Notes: generated from the sequence alone by a model not told the origin. 64,000 nucleotides of DNA from Erythrobacter cryptus DSM 12079 (GCF_000422985.1 NZ_AUHC01000001.1:523005-587004); one strand, 5' to 3'; numbered from the stretch's first letter, positions 41,077-50,378 are shown. Numbers and translations are program-made.

Positions 41077-41139
41077 GATCCCCCAACAAAAAACCGGCCC
41101 CGCAGGAGCCGGTTTTTTGTTGGCGCACCCGAAAGGATT
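41077..41139. repeat. Direct repeat copy 2: terminator plus tRNA-Arg 3' end
   Basis: This is the intact copy. It holds the perfect terminator hairpin and continues into the 3' third of the functional tRNA-Arg gene. Compared with copy 1 it differs by small indels and one substitution in the hairpin loop and runs. 75 bp separate the two copies. Confidence 0.85.
41083..41123 (-). terminator. Rho-independent terminator of tRNA-Arg
   Basis: CCAACAAAAAACCGGC (41083-41098) and GCCGGTTTTTTGTTGG (41108-41123) are perfect 16-bp arms around a 9-base loop. On the minus strand it follows the tRNA directly, and the first stem bases are the encoded CCA. Confidence 0.85.
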
Positions 41140-41197
41140 CGAACCTCTGACCCCCAGATTCGTAGTCTGGTGCTCTATCCAGCTGAGCTACGGGTGC
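41121..41197 (-). tRNA. tRNA-Arg (anticodon ACG)
   Basis: On the minus strand the acceptor GCACCCG (5' end 41197) pairs with CGGGTGC. The D arm GCTCAGCTGGATAGAGC, anticodon arm with ACG in CAGACTACGAATCTG, and T arm GGTTCGAATCC are complete. CCA is encoded at 41121-41123. Confidence 0.97.
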
Positions 41198-41214
41198 GCG
41201 CTGAGCGGCGCCCT

Positions 41215-41688
41215 TTAGGCACCTCGCCTTGGCTTGGCAAGACCCATGTCGCCAGCGCATGCGCTTTTTGCGAGGAGGCTTGCAGCGAGCACGACATCGA
41301 GCGGCGGCTTGGGCAGGCCGCGCGCCTCGTCGGGCGTGAACCAGCCGATCGCCCCACCCTCGCGCGCGGCAGGCTCGCCCTGCCAGGCGCTGACACTGTA
41401 AAGCAGGACGACGATTCCCGCCTGCCCATCTGCGGCAGAGCCTTCGGCAAAGGCCGCCGGCACACAATCGCCTGCATCAACCAGGATGCCGAGTTCCTCG
41501 GCCAGCTCGCGCACTAGCGATTCTGCAGGCATTTCATGGGCTTCAACCTTGCCGCCGGGAAATTCCCACAGCCCCGCATGGGCCTTGCCGGGCGGTCTTT
41601 GGTGCATCAGCCAGCGCCCATCGGCGCGCTGCAAGGCCCCGGCCACCACGGTGATGAAGCCCGGCGGGCTTGTCGGATTTTTTTCCAT
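41215..41688 (-). CDS. NUDIX hydrolase, MutT-like
   Basis: The 157-residue protein carries a full Nudix box from G46 to I68 (GX5E, RELAEELG). The upstream HQRPPGKAHAGLWEFPGGK is typical of MutT, which removes 8-oxo-dGTP from the nucleotide pool. The chosen ATG at 41688 gives a standard N-terminus; a TTG six codons earlier is possible. MutT-type function is likely but other nucleoside-diphosphate substrates cannot be excluded. It is divergent from the Flp pilin gene. Confidence 0.88.
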   Translation of the reverse strand: MEKNPTSPPGFITVVAGALQRADGRWLMHQRPPGKAHAGLWEFPGGKVEAHEMPAESLVRELAEELGILVDAGDCVPAAFAEGSAADGQAGIVVLLYSVSAWQGEPAAREGGAIGWFTPDEARGLPKPPLDVVLAASLLAKSACAGDMGLAKPRRGA

Positions 41689-41702
41689 GCCCAAGCGCTT
41701 TC

Positions 41703-41718
41703 TCAACCTTTCCTTAAC
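41703..41718 (+). promoter_or_regulatory. CtrA-like binding site upstream of the first Flp pilin
   Basis: TCAA (41703-41706), seven bases, then TTAAC (41714-41718) matches the CtrA consensus TTAA-N7-TTAAC with one mismatch. It lies 53 bp before the start codon of the Flp pilin. In Caulobacter the pilin gene pilA is directly activated by CtrA. No experimental support; the site was found by eye. Confidence 0.4.
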
Positions 41719-41771
41719 CCGCCTGCCCGATTCTCAGGCCGTCAGGAAGCAGGAGACAGGGGGAACTCCCG

Positions 41772-41978
41772 ATGGTGCCGCGTTTCATCAGAGATCTGAG
41801 CGACGACACTTCGGGCGCGACCGCGATCGAATACAGCCTGATCGCCGCTCTCATTGCTATCGCCATTGTCGGTTCGGTCACCGGTTTTGCCGGCGAGGCC
41901 TACGAATTGTGGGGAAGCATTGATAGCGACGTCGATGACGCGATCGGCAGTGGTCCCACAACGCCGCCACCGGATTAG
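41772..41978 (+). CDS. Flp/Fap type IVb pilin
   Basis: This 68-residue prepilin has a short basic leader ending at the glycine of DDTSGATAIEYSLIAALI. This is the Flp processing site recognised by a TadV/CpaA-type peptidase, followed by a hydrophobic helix and a polar tail (TTPPPD). It would polymerise into tight-adherence pili. It is followed 93 bp downstream by a second, more canonical Flp pilin. No tad/cpa assembly genes are in the window, so they must lie elsewhere. Confidence 0.9.
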   Translation: MVPRFIRDLSDDTSGATAIEYSLIAALIAIAIVGSVTGFAGEAYELWGSIDSDVDDAIGSGPTTPPPD

Positions 41979-42071
41979 GGATTTCTCAAGAGTTGCCGAT
42001 TAAATCGCTACATTGTCGGATCGCCAGGGGGTGATCGGCACGGGTACGAAGACCAAACCAGGAGACTACGC

Positions 42072-42266
42072 ATGACCTTCTTCAAGAATCTGCTCCGCGA
42101 CGAACAGGGCGCCACCGCCATCGAATACGGCCTCATCGCCGCGCTGATCGCGGTCGCCGCGATCACCGCCATGACCGCCGTGGGTGGCGAAATTTCGGAC
42201 ACCTTCAACACCGTCGACTCGAAGCTCGACACCGCCAACAAGACCACCACGCCGGCCGCCGACTAA
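42072..42266 (+). CDS. Flp/Fap type IVb pilin (second copy)
   Basis: This 64-residue prepilin is of the classical Flp form: MTFFKNLLRDEQG leader, then ATAIEYGLIAALIAV with the conserved glutamate at position five of the mature protein, and a short polar C-terminus. A strong ribosome site (CAGGAGA) precedes the ATG. It is related to the upstream pilin over the processing site and helix but differs in the tail, so the two may be major and minor subunits. A strong terminator follows. Confidence 0.94.
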   Translation: MTFFKNLLRDEQGATAIEYGLIAALIAVAAITAMTAVGGEISDTFNTVDSKLDTANKTTTPAAD

Positions 42267-42291
42267 GCCGCGCGCGTAGTGGCGCAAGACG

Positions 42292-42326
42292 AATGGCGGG
42301 GCCCCACGGCCCCGCCATTTTCGTTT
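42292..42326 (+). terminator. Terminator after the pilin genes
   Basis: AATGGCGGGGCC (42292-42303) pairs perfectly with GGCCCCGCCATT (42308-42319) around the loop CCAC. A weak T-run (TTCGTTT) follows on the plus strand. Confidence 0.75.
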
Positions 42327-42367
42327 GTGCGCAGCCCCCGGCACCTCGCAGCCGGAGACCAGCACCT

Positions 42368-43846
42368 TCAGCGGGCGCGCACCACCAGCTTGACCTTCTG
42401 CCCCGGCACCACTTCCTCGCGGGCCGAAAGCCCGTTGAGCACCCGGAAGCGTTCCTCCTGCGCGTCCGCATAGGCCATCTGCCGCGCCAGGCTGGCCACG
42501 CTGTCCCCGCGCGCCACCGTCACCACCCGGATCTGCCGCGGCACCACGCCTGCCGCCTCGCGCTCGCCGATGCGGCGCATCGATCGATACATGCCCGCAA
42601 ACACCCCCGCGCGCCCCGCCGGGGCGATGGTGGCGAAGTGATAGGCCCTGTCGCGCGCGAATTCATAGGCGAACACCGTCACGTCCACCGGGCTGCGCCC
42701 GCTCATCACCCGCGCGCTGCCATAGGCCGCGGGCAGGCCGTTCACCGTGGTGCGCACCACCTCGCTCGGCGCAAGGCGGCTGTTCTGCCCGCCGAGCGCG
42801 GCAAAGGCCGCGCGCACATAGGCATCGAGATCGCCGTTATAGGGCGCAAGCGTCAGCTGCCCCTGCCCGCCCTGGCCCTGGATGCTCACCGCGCGGGTGC
42901 CGTTGACCATGTAGAAGCCCTGGGGTGCGGTGAAGGCAAAGCGCAGCTCGGGATGGATGAAGGCGCTGCCCTCGATCAGCCCCTGGGCGGGATCGTCGCC
43001 ATAGAGCAGCCCGTCGATGCGGGAAAGGAAGGTGTCGCGGTTGGTCACCCCGCCGCTTCCCGCCGCATTGGCCTTGGCCAGCGCCCCCTGCACCCGGCTC
43101 GCCGGATCGGGGTGGGTCGAGGCCCATTCGGGCACGCTGGCATTGCGCCCGGCGAGCCGCGCATCGAGCGCGTTCTGCGCCGCGAGGCTGGCGAGCACCG
43201 TTGCCATCGCCCGCCGGTCATAGCCGGCCTTGCCGAGATACTGGATGCCGAGATTGTCCGCCTCCAGCTCCTGCTTGCGCGAGAACCTCAGCGTCAAAAG
43301 CTGCGAGCCCTGGAGGAAGGTGCGCGCCAGCGTGTCGCCCACCCCCGAATTGCCGAGCAGCAGCGAGGAGCCGATCGCCCCAAGCAGGCCGAGAATCGAA
43401 TTGCGCTGCGCGGCCTGCTGGCGGCGCTGGCTGTGGCGCGCGGCGACATGGCCCACCTCGTGCCCCAGCACCGCGGCAAGCTCGGCCTCGTTGTTCATCA
43501 GCGTCACCAGCTGGCGGGTGGTGTAGATATAGCCGCCCGGCACGGCGAAGGCATTGTGCACCGAGGAATTGAGCAGGCTGACGGTGAAGCTCTCGCGCGC
43601 ATTGCCGAGGCCCGATTGCACCGCGATGCCCTTGCCCACCTGTTCGACATAGGCCGCCTGCGGCCCGCTCATCGCCCCGCCGAATTCGGCGAGAAGCTGG
43701 GGGTGATATTGCGCCCCCTGCTGGGCTTCGGCCGGGGTGATCGGGCTCGAGGCAGAAGGGATCTGCCCGCCGCTCGCCCCGGTGCAGGCGATAAGGACGA
43801 GCGGGGCGGCCCCTGCCGCCAGTGCGATGCGTGCGATGCGTGCCAT
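42368..43846 (-). CDS. M48-family metalloprotease lipoprotein with C-terminal LysM-like region
   Basis: This 492-residue protein has a lipoprotein signal (lipobox LIAC, Cys21), then a BepA/Oma1-like M48 protease domain with HEVGH (129-133) and the third zinc ligand in KQELEADNLG. The C-terminal 50 residues (VVTVARGDSVASLARQM and VVPGQKVKLV) resemble a LysM peptidoglycan-binding module. Such proteases guard outer-membrane protein assembly. The ATG at 43846 is preceded by GGGAGG. It lies about 90 bp downstream of accA in the same orientation, probably separately transcribed. Confidence 0.9.
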   Translation of the reverse strand: MARIARIALAAGAAPLVLIACTGASGGQIPSASSPITPAEAQQGAQYHPQLLAEFGGAMSGPQAAYVEQVGKGIAVQSGLGNARESFTVSLLNSSVHNAFAVPGGYIYTTRQLVTLMNNEAELAAVLGHEVGHVAARHSQRRQQAAQRNSILGLLGAIGSSLLLGNSGVGDTLARTFLQGSQLLTLRFSRKQELEADNLGIQYLGKAGYDRRAMATVLASLAAQNALDARLAGRNASVPEWASTHPDPASRVQGALAKANAAGSGGVTNRDTFLSRIDGLLYGDDPAQGLIEGSAFIHPELRFAFTAPQGFYMVNGTRAVSIQGQGGQGQLTLAPYNGDLDAYVRAAFAALGGQNSRLAPSEVVRTTVNGLPAAYGSARVMSGRSPVDVTVFAYEFARDRAYHFATIAPAGRAGVFAGMYRSMRRIGEREAAGVVPRQIRVVTVARGDSVASLARQMAYADAQEERFRVLNGLSAREEVVPGQKVKLVVRAR

Positions 43847-43933
43847 GCCAGAGCCTCCCAAGCGCCTTGCTGCCTTCTCGCCTTACCGCTTACCGGCAAA
43901 GCGCGCGCGGGCAAAGGCTTGGCAGGGGCTGGC

Positions 43934-44878
43934 TTAACCGCCGATGGCCAGAAACCGTGCCTCGCGCTGGGCCACCAGCTGTTCTGGGCCGAGGCCGGCA
44001 AGGCCATCAAGCTCCTCGGCGATCGCCATGCCGAGCGTGCGCGCGCAGGCGGCAGGATCGCGGTGCGCCCCGCCCACCGGCTCCTTCACGATCCGATCGA
44101 TGACGCCAAGGCGCTTTAAGTCCTGCGCCGTCACCTTCATCGCCTGGGCTGCCTCGGCTGCCTTTTCTGCCGTGCGCCACAGGATCGAGGCGCAGCCTTC
44201 CGGGCTGATCACCGAATAGACCGCATGTTCGAGCATCAGCACCCGGTTGGCGCTCGCCAGCGCCACCGCCCCGCCCGATCCGCCCTCGCCCACGATCACC
44301 GCCACCATCGGCACGCCGAGCGCGAGGCAGGCCTCGGTCGAGCGGGCGATGGCCTCGGCCTGGCCGCGTTCCTCGGCCTCGATCCCCGGAAAGGCGCCCG
44401 AAGTATCGACGAGGGTGACGACGGGCAGGCCGAATCGGCTGGCCAGCTCCATCAGCCGCACCGCCTTGCGATAGCCTTCGGGCTTGCCCATGCCGAAATT
44501 GTGGCGGATGCGGCTGTGGGTGTCGTGGCCCTTCTCGTGCCCGATCAGCATCACCCGCCGCCCGCCCAGCCGGGCAAGGCCGCCAAGGATCGCCTGGTCA
44601 TCGCCATAGCACCGATCACCCCCCAGCGGCATGAAGCCGGCAAAGGTGTGCGCGAGAAAATCGCGGAAATGCGGGCGCTGCGGATGGCGCGCCACCTGGG
44701 TCTTCTGCCAGGGGGTTAGCGAGGCATAGGTGCTCGCCAAGAGGTCAGCCGCCTTGGCCTCGAGCCGGGCGATCTCGCTCGCCACGTCGACATCATGCAG
44801 CGCATTGACGCTGCGCAGCTGGGCGATGCGCTCCTCGAGCTGGGCGATGGGCTTTTCAAAGTCGAGCGTGGCAACCAT
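43934..44878 (-). CDS. accA: Acetyl-CoA carboxylase carboxyltransferase subunit alpha
   Basis: AccA with AccD transfers the carboxyl group from biotin to acetyl-CoA to form malonyl-CoA, the first step of fatty-acid synthesis. The 314-residue protein has the N-terminal helical [15 protein letters not shown] segment and crotonase-like core motifs ([30 protein letters not shown] and [12 protein letters not shown]). The other subunits are elsewhere. It follows xerD with 9 bp between, a pairing typical of alphaproteobacteria. Confidence 0.96.
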   Translation of the reverse strand: MVATLDFEKPIAQLEERIAQLRSVNALHDVDVASEIARLEAKAADLLASTYASLTPWQKTQVARHPQRPHFRDFLAHTFAGFMPLGGDRCYGDDQAILGGLARLGGRRVMLIGHEKGHDTHSRIRHNFGMGKPEGYRKAVRLMELASRFGLPVVTLVDTSGAFPGIEAEERGQAEAIARSTEACLALGVPMVAVIVGEGGSGGAVALASANRVLMLEHAVYSVISPEGCASILWRTAEKAAEAAQAMKVTAQDLKRLGVIDRIVKEPVGGAHRDPAACARTLGMAIAEELDGLAGLGPEQLVAQREARFLAIGG

Positions 44879-44887
44879 GGCGCGGCG

Positions 44888-45778
44888 CTAGTCCGATGCC
44901 GCGCGGCTTGCAAGCGGGTGACGGGTGTTGACCAGCGCCACCAGCCGCGCCGCATCGACATGGGTGTAGATCTGCGTGGTGGCGATATCGGCATGGCCGA
45001 GCAGCATCTGCACCGCGCGCAGATCGGCCCCGCCCTCGAGCAGGTGGGTGGCAAAGGCGTGGCGCAGCACGTGCGGGCTGATGCGCGCCGGATCGAGCCC
45101 GGCGCGCGCCGCAAGCGCGCGCAGCAGCTGGAACAGGCGCACCCGGCTGAGATGCCCGGCGCCGCGCGCGGCGGGAAAGAGATGGCGCGAGGGGCTGGTC
45201 GCGGGCCGCAGCGCGCGCCAGCGGGCAAGCGCGGCGCGCGCGCGGCTGCCGAGCGGCACCATCCGGCTCGTGCCCCCCTTGCCGGTGACGGTGAGGAAAG
45301 GCGCATCGCGCGGCGCGGCGGCGAGCGGCAGGCTCACCACCTCGCTCGCCCTGAGGCCCGAGCCATAGAGCAGCTCAACGAGCGCCAGCAATCGCACCGC
45401 AGCAGGATCGTCGCCGGCGGCCTCGGCCTCGGCCTGCGCAAACAGCGCGGCGATGGCCTCGTGGCCGAGCAGGCGCGGCAAGGGGCGGCGCAGGCGCGGC
45501 CGTGGCAGCGCGCCCGAAGGATCGTCGCGCCGCCAGCCCTCATCGCACGCAAAGGCGAAGAATTGCCTGAGCGCCGAGGCCTTGCGCGCCACACTCGAAG
45601 GGGCAAGGCCGGCCCAGACTTCGGCAAGGCGCGCAACCGCCGCCCGATCCGCCGCGGCAAGATCGCCGATCGCCTCCTCGGCCTGGGCAAGATCGCGCGC
45701 ATAGGCGGCGAGCGTGTTGGGGGCAGCGCCGCGCTCGGCGGCGAGCATGGCGAGAAACGCCTCGGCGGCGGGAGACAT
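44888..45778 (-). CDS. xerD: Tyrosine recombinase XerD
   Basis: XerD with XerC resolves chromosome dimers at dif. The 296-residue protein has all catalytic residues: R143 (GLRASEV), K167 (TGKGG), H236 and R239 ([14 protein letters not shown]), H262 ([12 protein letters not shown]) and the nucleophile Tyr271. The N-terminal SAM-like domain is intact. Position next to accA favours XerD over XerC or an element integrase. Its start overlaps the stop of the upstream large exported protein by 1 bp. Confidence 0.92.
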   Translation of the reverse strand: MSPAAEAFLAMLAAERGAAPNTLAAYARDLAQAEEAIGDLAAADRAAVARLAEVWAGLAPSSVARKASALRQFFAFACDEGWRRDDPSGALPRPRLRRPLPRLLGHEAIAALFAQAEAEAAGDDPAAVRLLALVELLYGSGLRASEVVSLPLAAAPRDAPFLTVTGKGGTSRMVPLGSRARAALARWRALRPATSPSRHLFPAARGAGHLSRVRLFQLLRALAARAGLDPARISPHVLRHAFATHLLEGGADLRAVQMLLGHADIATTQIYTHVDAARLVALVNTRHPLASRAASD

Positions 45779-47688
45779 CAGCCCCGCGCCACCGCCTCGG
45801 CGGCGATCATCCGCGCCTCGGCCTCGAGCCCCGTGGCCTTGAGCGCGGCGGTGATGTGGTAGAGATGGAGCGGGGTCATCGCCTCCCAGCTCGCCCCCTG
45901 CATCCCCAGCCCGGCAAGCAGCGCCACCAGCGCCGGATTGCCGACCTCGGCCGCGCGCGCGATGGTGCGGCTCCAGCGGGTCTGGCGGGCAAGATCAAAG
46001 CCCAGCTGATCGGCCAGCGCCGCGGCATCGCCCGCGCTCAGCCGTCCCAGCCCGGCAAGGCCCGCCACCAAGAAGGCCGATTTGCGCGCATCGGTGCTCT
46101 CGTCATTGCCGATGAAACTGGCGACCGCGCCCTCGCTCACTTCGCCGCCAGCGGGTGCGGCGAGCGCAATCAGCGCCCAGCCGAGCGAGCCTTCCTCCAC
46201 CACCCCGCGCCAGGCCAGCGCATCGCGGTCAAGCCCGGCGGCGAGCATCGCGGCGATGAGATCGCCGGCCACCGCCCGGTGCGCGGCATCGGCAGGGATG
46301 CGCGCGGCGGCATAGGCGGTGAGCACCTTGGCGCCATAGCCATCGCCCCCGCCCAGCGCCTCCCCGGCAGCCCACAACCGCTCCATCGCGGCGATGCGAG
46401 CGGCCGGATCGGTGGCAAGATAGGCCTCGCGCAGCGCCGCGGCATGCGCCTGCGGATCGCCGCTCGCCGCTGGATCGGCGTGGATCTCGGCATAGAGATC
46501 GACCATGGCATCGGCCGAGAGGATCCCCTCGCGCGCCGCGCGCCCGGCATAGGCCGCGCGCTGCTGCGCCGTCAGCATCGGCAGAACGGCCCCGGCGCGG
46601 GCATAATAGGCCCCGCCGCGCGAGGTGAGAGCGCGCGCGATCAGCGGCTCGGGCACCGGCTCGCCCAGCGCGCTTGCCAGCCCGAAGCGCCAGGGGTTGA
46701 GCTCGTCCACCCCCTGCCACGCGATCTCGACGGCGCGCTGGCCGCGCCCGGCGGCCCCGGCAAAGCGCCGCGCCAGGAGCACGTCGATCCGCGGCGCCAG
46801 CCCGCGCCCGAGCGCCCGGTCAAGCTGGGTGGCGGCGAGCGCGCTTTCCCCGGCATAGGCATTGCAGATCGCCTGCCACAGCTGCCAGGTGGCATCCTCG
46901 CGCGCCGAACCCTGGAGCCGCACCGCGGGGCAGGCCCCGGTGATGTCGCCGCTGGCGAGGTAGGCGGTCAGCGCCTCCTCGGTGAGCGCGCCCGACCAGT
47001 TGGCGGTGTCGATATCCTGCGCCACCGCCCGGGCGAGCGCGAATTCGCCGAGGCGATTGAGCAGGCCGAGGCGCAGCGCGGCAAACTCGACCGGATCCAT
47101 CCCGATCGGCGCGGCGAGCCGGCTGGCGAGCGCGCGGCGCAAAAGGATATGGCCCCAGCGCGAGACCAGCGGGCCGCGGGTGCCGGCCAAGGCGGCGCGC
47201 ACCAGCGCCTGCGGCTGGTTGAGCAGCGCCACCGGGGGCAGGCCGCCCTCCTCCACCGCCAGCACGCCCACGCGGGTGAGCGCGCGCTGGGCGCCGGGGG
47301 GAATGTCGCTCTTGGGCTTGAGCCCGAGCAGCCGGTCAAGCTCCTCGCTCGACATGCGCTCAAGCTCCTCGATGCTCGGCAGGCGGGCAAGTTCGTCGCG
47401 GGTGAGGCTGGGCAGCGGCGGCAGGCTTGCCGGATCGGGCGCGGGGGCAGCCGGGGCAAGACCGGGGCCGCTCGGCAGGGCAGGCGCGGAGCTGGTGGGT
47501 GCCGGGCGGGCAGGCTGCCCCGCGCTTTGGCTGGGGGCCGGGCGCGGCGCCGGCGAGGGCGCGGGGGCGGGATCGTCAAACCCCGGGGGCAGCAGCGATT
47601 CGGGCTTCTGCTGGGCCGAGGCCAGCCCCGCCAGCCCCAGCGCCAGCAGGCTTGCCGCCAGCGCCAGCCGGGTGACCGCGCGCCTCAT
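45778..47688 (-). CDS. Large exported protein of unknown function
   Basis: This 636-residue protein has a signal peptide (about 1-25, ending GLASAQ) and a proline- and alanine-rich linker (about 40-90). A long alpha-helical region follows, rich in short A/L/G repeats that look like tetratricopeptide- or HEAT-style helical pairs. No enzymatic motif is visible. It is coupled to a 66-residue membrane protein upstream (ATGA overlap) and to xerD downstream (1-bp overlap). A role in the envelope is inferred only from the signal peptide. Confidence 0.8.
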   Translation of the reverse strand: MRRAVTRLALAASLLALGLAGLASAQQKPESLLPPGFDDPAPAPSPAPRPAPSQSAGQPARPAPTSSAPALPSGPGLAPAAPAPDPASLPPLPSLTRDELARLPSIEELERMSSEELDRLLGLKPKSDIPPGAQRALTRVGVLAVEEGGLPPVALLNQPQALVRAALAGTRGPLVSRWGHILLRRALASRLAAPIGMDPVEFAALRLGLLNRLGEFALARAVAQDIDTANWSGALTEEALTAYLASGDITGACPAVRLQGSAREDATWQLWQAICNAYAGESALAATQLDRALGRGLAPRIDVLLARRFAGAAGRGQRAVEIAWQGVDELNPWRFGLASALGEPVPEPLIARALTSRGGAYYARAGAVLPMLTAQQRAAYAGRAAREGILSADAMVDLYAEIHADPAASGDPQAHAAALREAYLATDPAARIAAMERLWAAGEALGGGDGYGAKVLTAYAAARIPADAAHRAVAGDLIAAMLAAGLDRDALAWRGVVEEGSLGWALIALAAPAGGEVSEGAVASFIGNDESTDARKSAFLVAGLAGLGRLSAGDAAALADQLGFDLARQTRWSRTIARAAEVGNPALVALLAGLGMQGASWEAMTPLHLYHITAALKATGLEAEARMIAAEAVARG

Positions 47689-47885
47689 GGCCGCGCCCCG
47701 GGCAGGGCCACCGGCTCGGCGATCGGCCGCAGCGCCCGTTCACCCCCGTCGAGCCAGGCCAGCCCCAGCACCAGCATGATCGCCGCTGCCGCCAGCAGCA
47801 CCACCCGCCACCGCCGCGCCGGGCGGGCACGCGCAACGGGGGACGAGGCCGCCAGTGGGCCGGGCCGAGGTCTCAGCTTTGCCAT
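47685..47885 (-). CDS. Small single-pass membrane protein
   Basis: This 66-residue protein has a basic proline/arginine-rich cytoplasmic stretch, one hydrophobic segment (VVLLAAAAIMLVLGLAWL) and a short outside tail. Its stop overlaps the start of the large exported protein as ATGA, which is the main reason to believe it is a real gene. It is divergent from aroK, with 38 bp between. No family is recognised. Confidence 0.65.
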   Translation of the reverse strand: MAKLRPRPGPLAASSPVARARPARRWRVVLLAAAAIMLVLGLAWLDGGERALRPIAEPVALPGARP

Positions 47886-47923
47886 ATTGCGCGTGCCCTA
47901 GCCCATCTATAGGCCATGCGGCA

Positions 47924-48493
47924 ATGACCGCCTCGCCCGCCCTTGCCGACCGTGCCGCCATTGCCGCGATCGCCGCGCGCATCACCCGCCCGGTGGTGCT
48001 GGTGGGGCTGATGGGGGTGGGCAAATCCACTGTCGGGCGCAAGCTTGCCGCAATGCTCGGACGCGATTTCGTCGATGCCGACGAGGCGATTGTCGAGGCC
48101 GCGCAGCTTTCGATCCCGGAAATTTTCGAGACCTTTGGTGAGGCCTATTTCCGCGATGGCGAGCGGCGCGTGATCGCCCGGCTGATCGAGGAAGGCCACG
48201 GGGTGATCGCCACCGGCGGGGGTGCCTTCGTCGATCCGGCCACCCGCGCGCTGGTGCTGGAGAAGGGCATCGCGGTGTGGATCGATTGCGACATCGAAAC
48301 TCTGGTCGAGCGCACCGCAAGGCGCGGTAACCGCCCGCTGCTCAAGACCGGCAACCCGCGCGACATCCTCACCCGGCTGGCGCATGAGCGCACCCCCTTC
48401 TATCAGCAGGCCCCCATCCGCGTGGAGAGCAAGAACGGCCCCCATGCCGAAACCGCCCGCGCGATCATCGAGGCGATTGGTCAATGGCTGTGA
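47924..48493 (+). CDS. aroK: Shikimate kinase
   Basis: Shikimate kinase phosphorylates the 3-hydroxyl of shikimate in the aromatic amino-acid pathway. The 189-residue protein has Walker A GLMGVGKST (28-36), the shikimate-binding FVDADEAI and ATGGGAFVD motifs, and the lid arginine in RRGNRPLL. The ATG at 47924 was chosen; a longer in-frame ORF adds unconserved residues. It overlaps aroB by 10 bp, so the two form an operon. Confidence 0.95.
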   Translation: MTASPALADRAAIAAIAARITRPVVLVGLMGVGKSTVGRKLAAMLGRDFVDADEAIVEAAQLSIPEIFETFGEAYFRDGERRVIARLIEEGHGVIATGGGAFVDPATRALVLEKGIAVWIDCDIETLVERTARRGNRPLLKTGNPRDILTRLAHERTPFYQQAPIRVESKNGPHAETARAIIEAIGQWL

Positions 48494-49611
48494 TTCGCGT
48501 GGCGCTGGCCGGGCGCGCTTATGACGTGGTGATCGAACAAGGGGTGCTGGCGCGTCTGGCCGAAGCGGCCGCGCCTTTCCTGCACAGCTATCAGCCGGGC
48601 CGCGCCGTGCCGGTGGTGGCCGATCGCACCGTCCAGGCGCTTCACGGCGATGCGCTCGCGGCGAGCCTTGCCGCGGCGGGGCTTGAAGCGGCCTGGTTCG
48701 TGGTCGAACCGGGTGAGGCGGCCAAGAGCTGGGCCGTGCTCGAAAAGTTGTGCGACTGGCTGCTCGGGCTTGGCGTCACCCGCAAGGATCACGTGCTCGC
48801 GCTCGGCGGCGGGGTGGTGGGAGATCTCGTCGGCTTTGCCGCGGCGATCCTCAAGCGTGGGGTGGGCTTCATCCAGCTGCCCACCACCCTGCTCGCCCAG
48901 GTCGATTCCTCGGTCGGGGGCAAGACCGCGATCAACACCGCCGCGGGCAAGAACCTGATCGGCGCCTTCCACCAGCCTGCGCTGGTGCTGATTGACCCCG
49001 CCGTGCTCGCCAGCCTGCCCGATCGCGAGATGCGTGCGGGCTATGCCGAGGTGTTGAAATACGGCCTGCTGGGCGATGCGACTTTCTTCGCCTGGCTCGA
49101 GGCCCATGGCAGCGAGGTGCTCGCGCGCGATGGGCAAGCGCTCGAACATGCCATTGCCACCAGCGTGGCAATGAAGGCGCGGATCGTGGCGGCGGACGAG
49201 CGCGAGACCGCCGATCTGCGCGCGCTGCTCAACCTCGGCCACACCTTCGGCCATGCGCTCGAGGCCGAGACCGGCTTTTCCGATTGCCTGCTCCATGGCG
49301 AGGCGGTGGCGCTCGGCATGGTGCTGGCGGCGCGCTATTCGGCCCGGCGCGGCGCGCTCGGCGCTGCCGATGCCGCGCGGGTGGCGCGCGCGGTTGCCGG
49401 TGCGGGCCTTCCGGCCGAGCTTGGCGCGCTTGGCCTTTCCTGCAAAGCCGCGGCGCTGATCGCCCACATGCGCCACGACAAGAAGGCCGAAGGCGCCACC
49501 CTGCCCTTCGTGCTGCTGCGCCGGCTGGGCGAGGCCCACGTGGCGCGCGACGTTGATCTTGAGGATCTTGCCGCCTTTCTCGATGCCGAGCTGGAGGGCG
49601 CCAGCGCATGA
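48484..49611 (+). CDS. aroB: 3-Dehydroquinate synthase
   Basis: AroB converts DAHP to 3-dehydroquinate using NAD and a divalent metal. The 375-residue protein has the NAD-binding GGGVVGDLVGFAAA region, QLPTTLLAQVDSSVGGKT, the metal site in the EVLKYGLL/NLGHTFGHALE segments and the conserved DKK of MRHDKKAEG. It overlaps aroK upstream and the cyclase gene downstream (ATGA). Confidence 0.96.
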   Translation: MAVIRVALAGRAYDVVIEQGVLARLAEAAAPFLHSYQPGRAVPVVADRTVQALHGDALAASLAAAGLEAAWFVVEPGEAAKSWAVLEKLCDWLLGLGVTRKDHVLALGGGVVGDLVGFAAAILKRGVGFIQLPTTLLAQVDSSVGGKTAINTAAGKNLIGAFHQPALVLIDPAVLASLPDREMRAGYAEVLKYGLLGDATFFAWLEAHGSEVLARDGQALEHAIATSVAMKARIVAADERETADLRALLNLGHTFGHALEAETGFSDCLLHGEAVALGMVLAARYSARRGALGAADAARVARAVAGAGLPAELGALGLSCKAAALIAHMRHDKKAEGATLPFVLLRRLGEAHVARDVDLEDLAAFLDAELEGASA

Positions 49612-50378
49612 CCCGTTTCATCGACCTGTCGATCCCGATCACCAATGAGGTGATCTCCGATCCTGAAGTGATGCGCCCGCGCATCACCTACATGACGCAT
49701 GAGAGCACCTGGCAGCAGATCGCCATGTTCTTCCCCGGCCTTGCGCGCGAAGACCTGCCCGATGGCGAAGGCTGGGCGGTGGAGATGGTCGAACTGTCCA
49801 CCCACAACGGCACCCATATGGATGCGCCGTGGCATTACCATTCGACCACCGATGGCGGCACCCGCCCTGCCCCCAGCATCGACGAGGCCCCGCTCGACCG
49901 CTTCTTTCGCCCGGGGGTGAAGCTCGATTTCTCGCACCTGCCCCACGGCCATGTGGTGAGCGCCGCCGAGGTCGAGGCCGAGCTGGCGCGGATCGGTTAC
50001 ACCCTGCAACCGCTCGATATCGTGCTGGTGCAATCGGGCGCTCTTTATGGCACCGCGAACTTCACCGATCAGGGCGTCGGCCTTGGCGCCGAGGCGACCT
50101 TGTGGCTGACCGAGCGCGGGATCGAGGTGGTGGGCACCGATGCCTGGAGCTGGGACGCGCCCTTCAGCCACACCGCAAGGCGCTGGGCCGAGACGCGCGA
50201 TCCATCGATCATTTGGGAAGGCCACAAGGCTGGGCGCATCCGCCCCTATTACCAGATCGAAAAGCTCACCAACCTGGCTGCGCTGCCGCCCCACGGCTTC
50301 ATGGTCAGCTGCTTTCCGGTCAAGATCGAACGTGCCAGCGCAGGGTGGATCCGCGCGGTGGCGCTGATCGAGGATTAG
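49608..50378 (+). CDS. Cyclase-family (kynurenine formamidase-like) metal hydrolase
   Basis: The 256-residue protein has the metal-binding signature HNGTHMDAPWH (66-76), i.e. HxGTHxDxPxH of the putative cyclase/arylformamidase family. It also has the TDAWSWDAPF segment seen in cyclase-type amidohydrolases. These enzymes hydrolyse formylkynurenine, isatin or related amides. It is translationally coupled to aroB, which might suggest a link to aromatic metabolism, but the operon does not prove a substrate. Its stop overlaps the convergent small gene by 4 bp. Confidence 0.85.
   Translation: MTRFIDLSIPITNEVISDPEVMRPRITYMTHESTWQQIAMFFPGLAREDLPDGEGWAVEMVELSTHNGTHMDAPWHYHSTTDGGTRPAPSIDEAPLDRFFRPGVKLDFSHLPHGHVVSAAEVEAELARIGYTLQPLDIVLVQSGALYGTANFTDQGVGLGAEATLWLTERGIEVVGTDAWSWDAPFSHTARRWAETRDPSIIWEGHKAGRIRPYYQIEKLTNLAALPPHGFMVSCFPVKIERASAGWIRAVALIED

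Noticed and set aside
40871..41218. ORF of 115 codons through the tRNA-Arg region
   Set aside because: It is a translation of the repeat, terminators and tRNA; such conceptual proteins are recurrent annotation artefacts.
44888..45778. Tyrosine recombinase as an integrase of a mobile island
   Set aside because: Its position beside accA, its length and catalytic residues fit housekeeping XerD.
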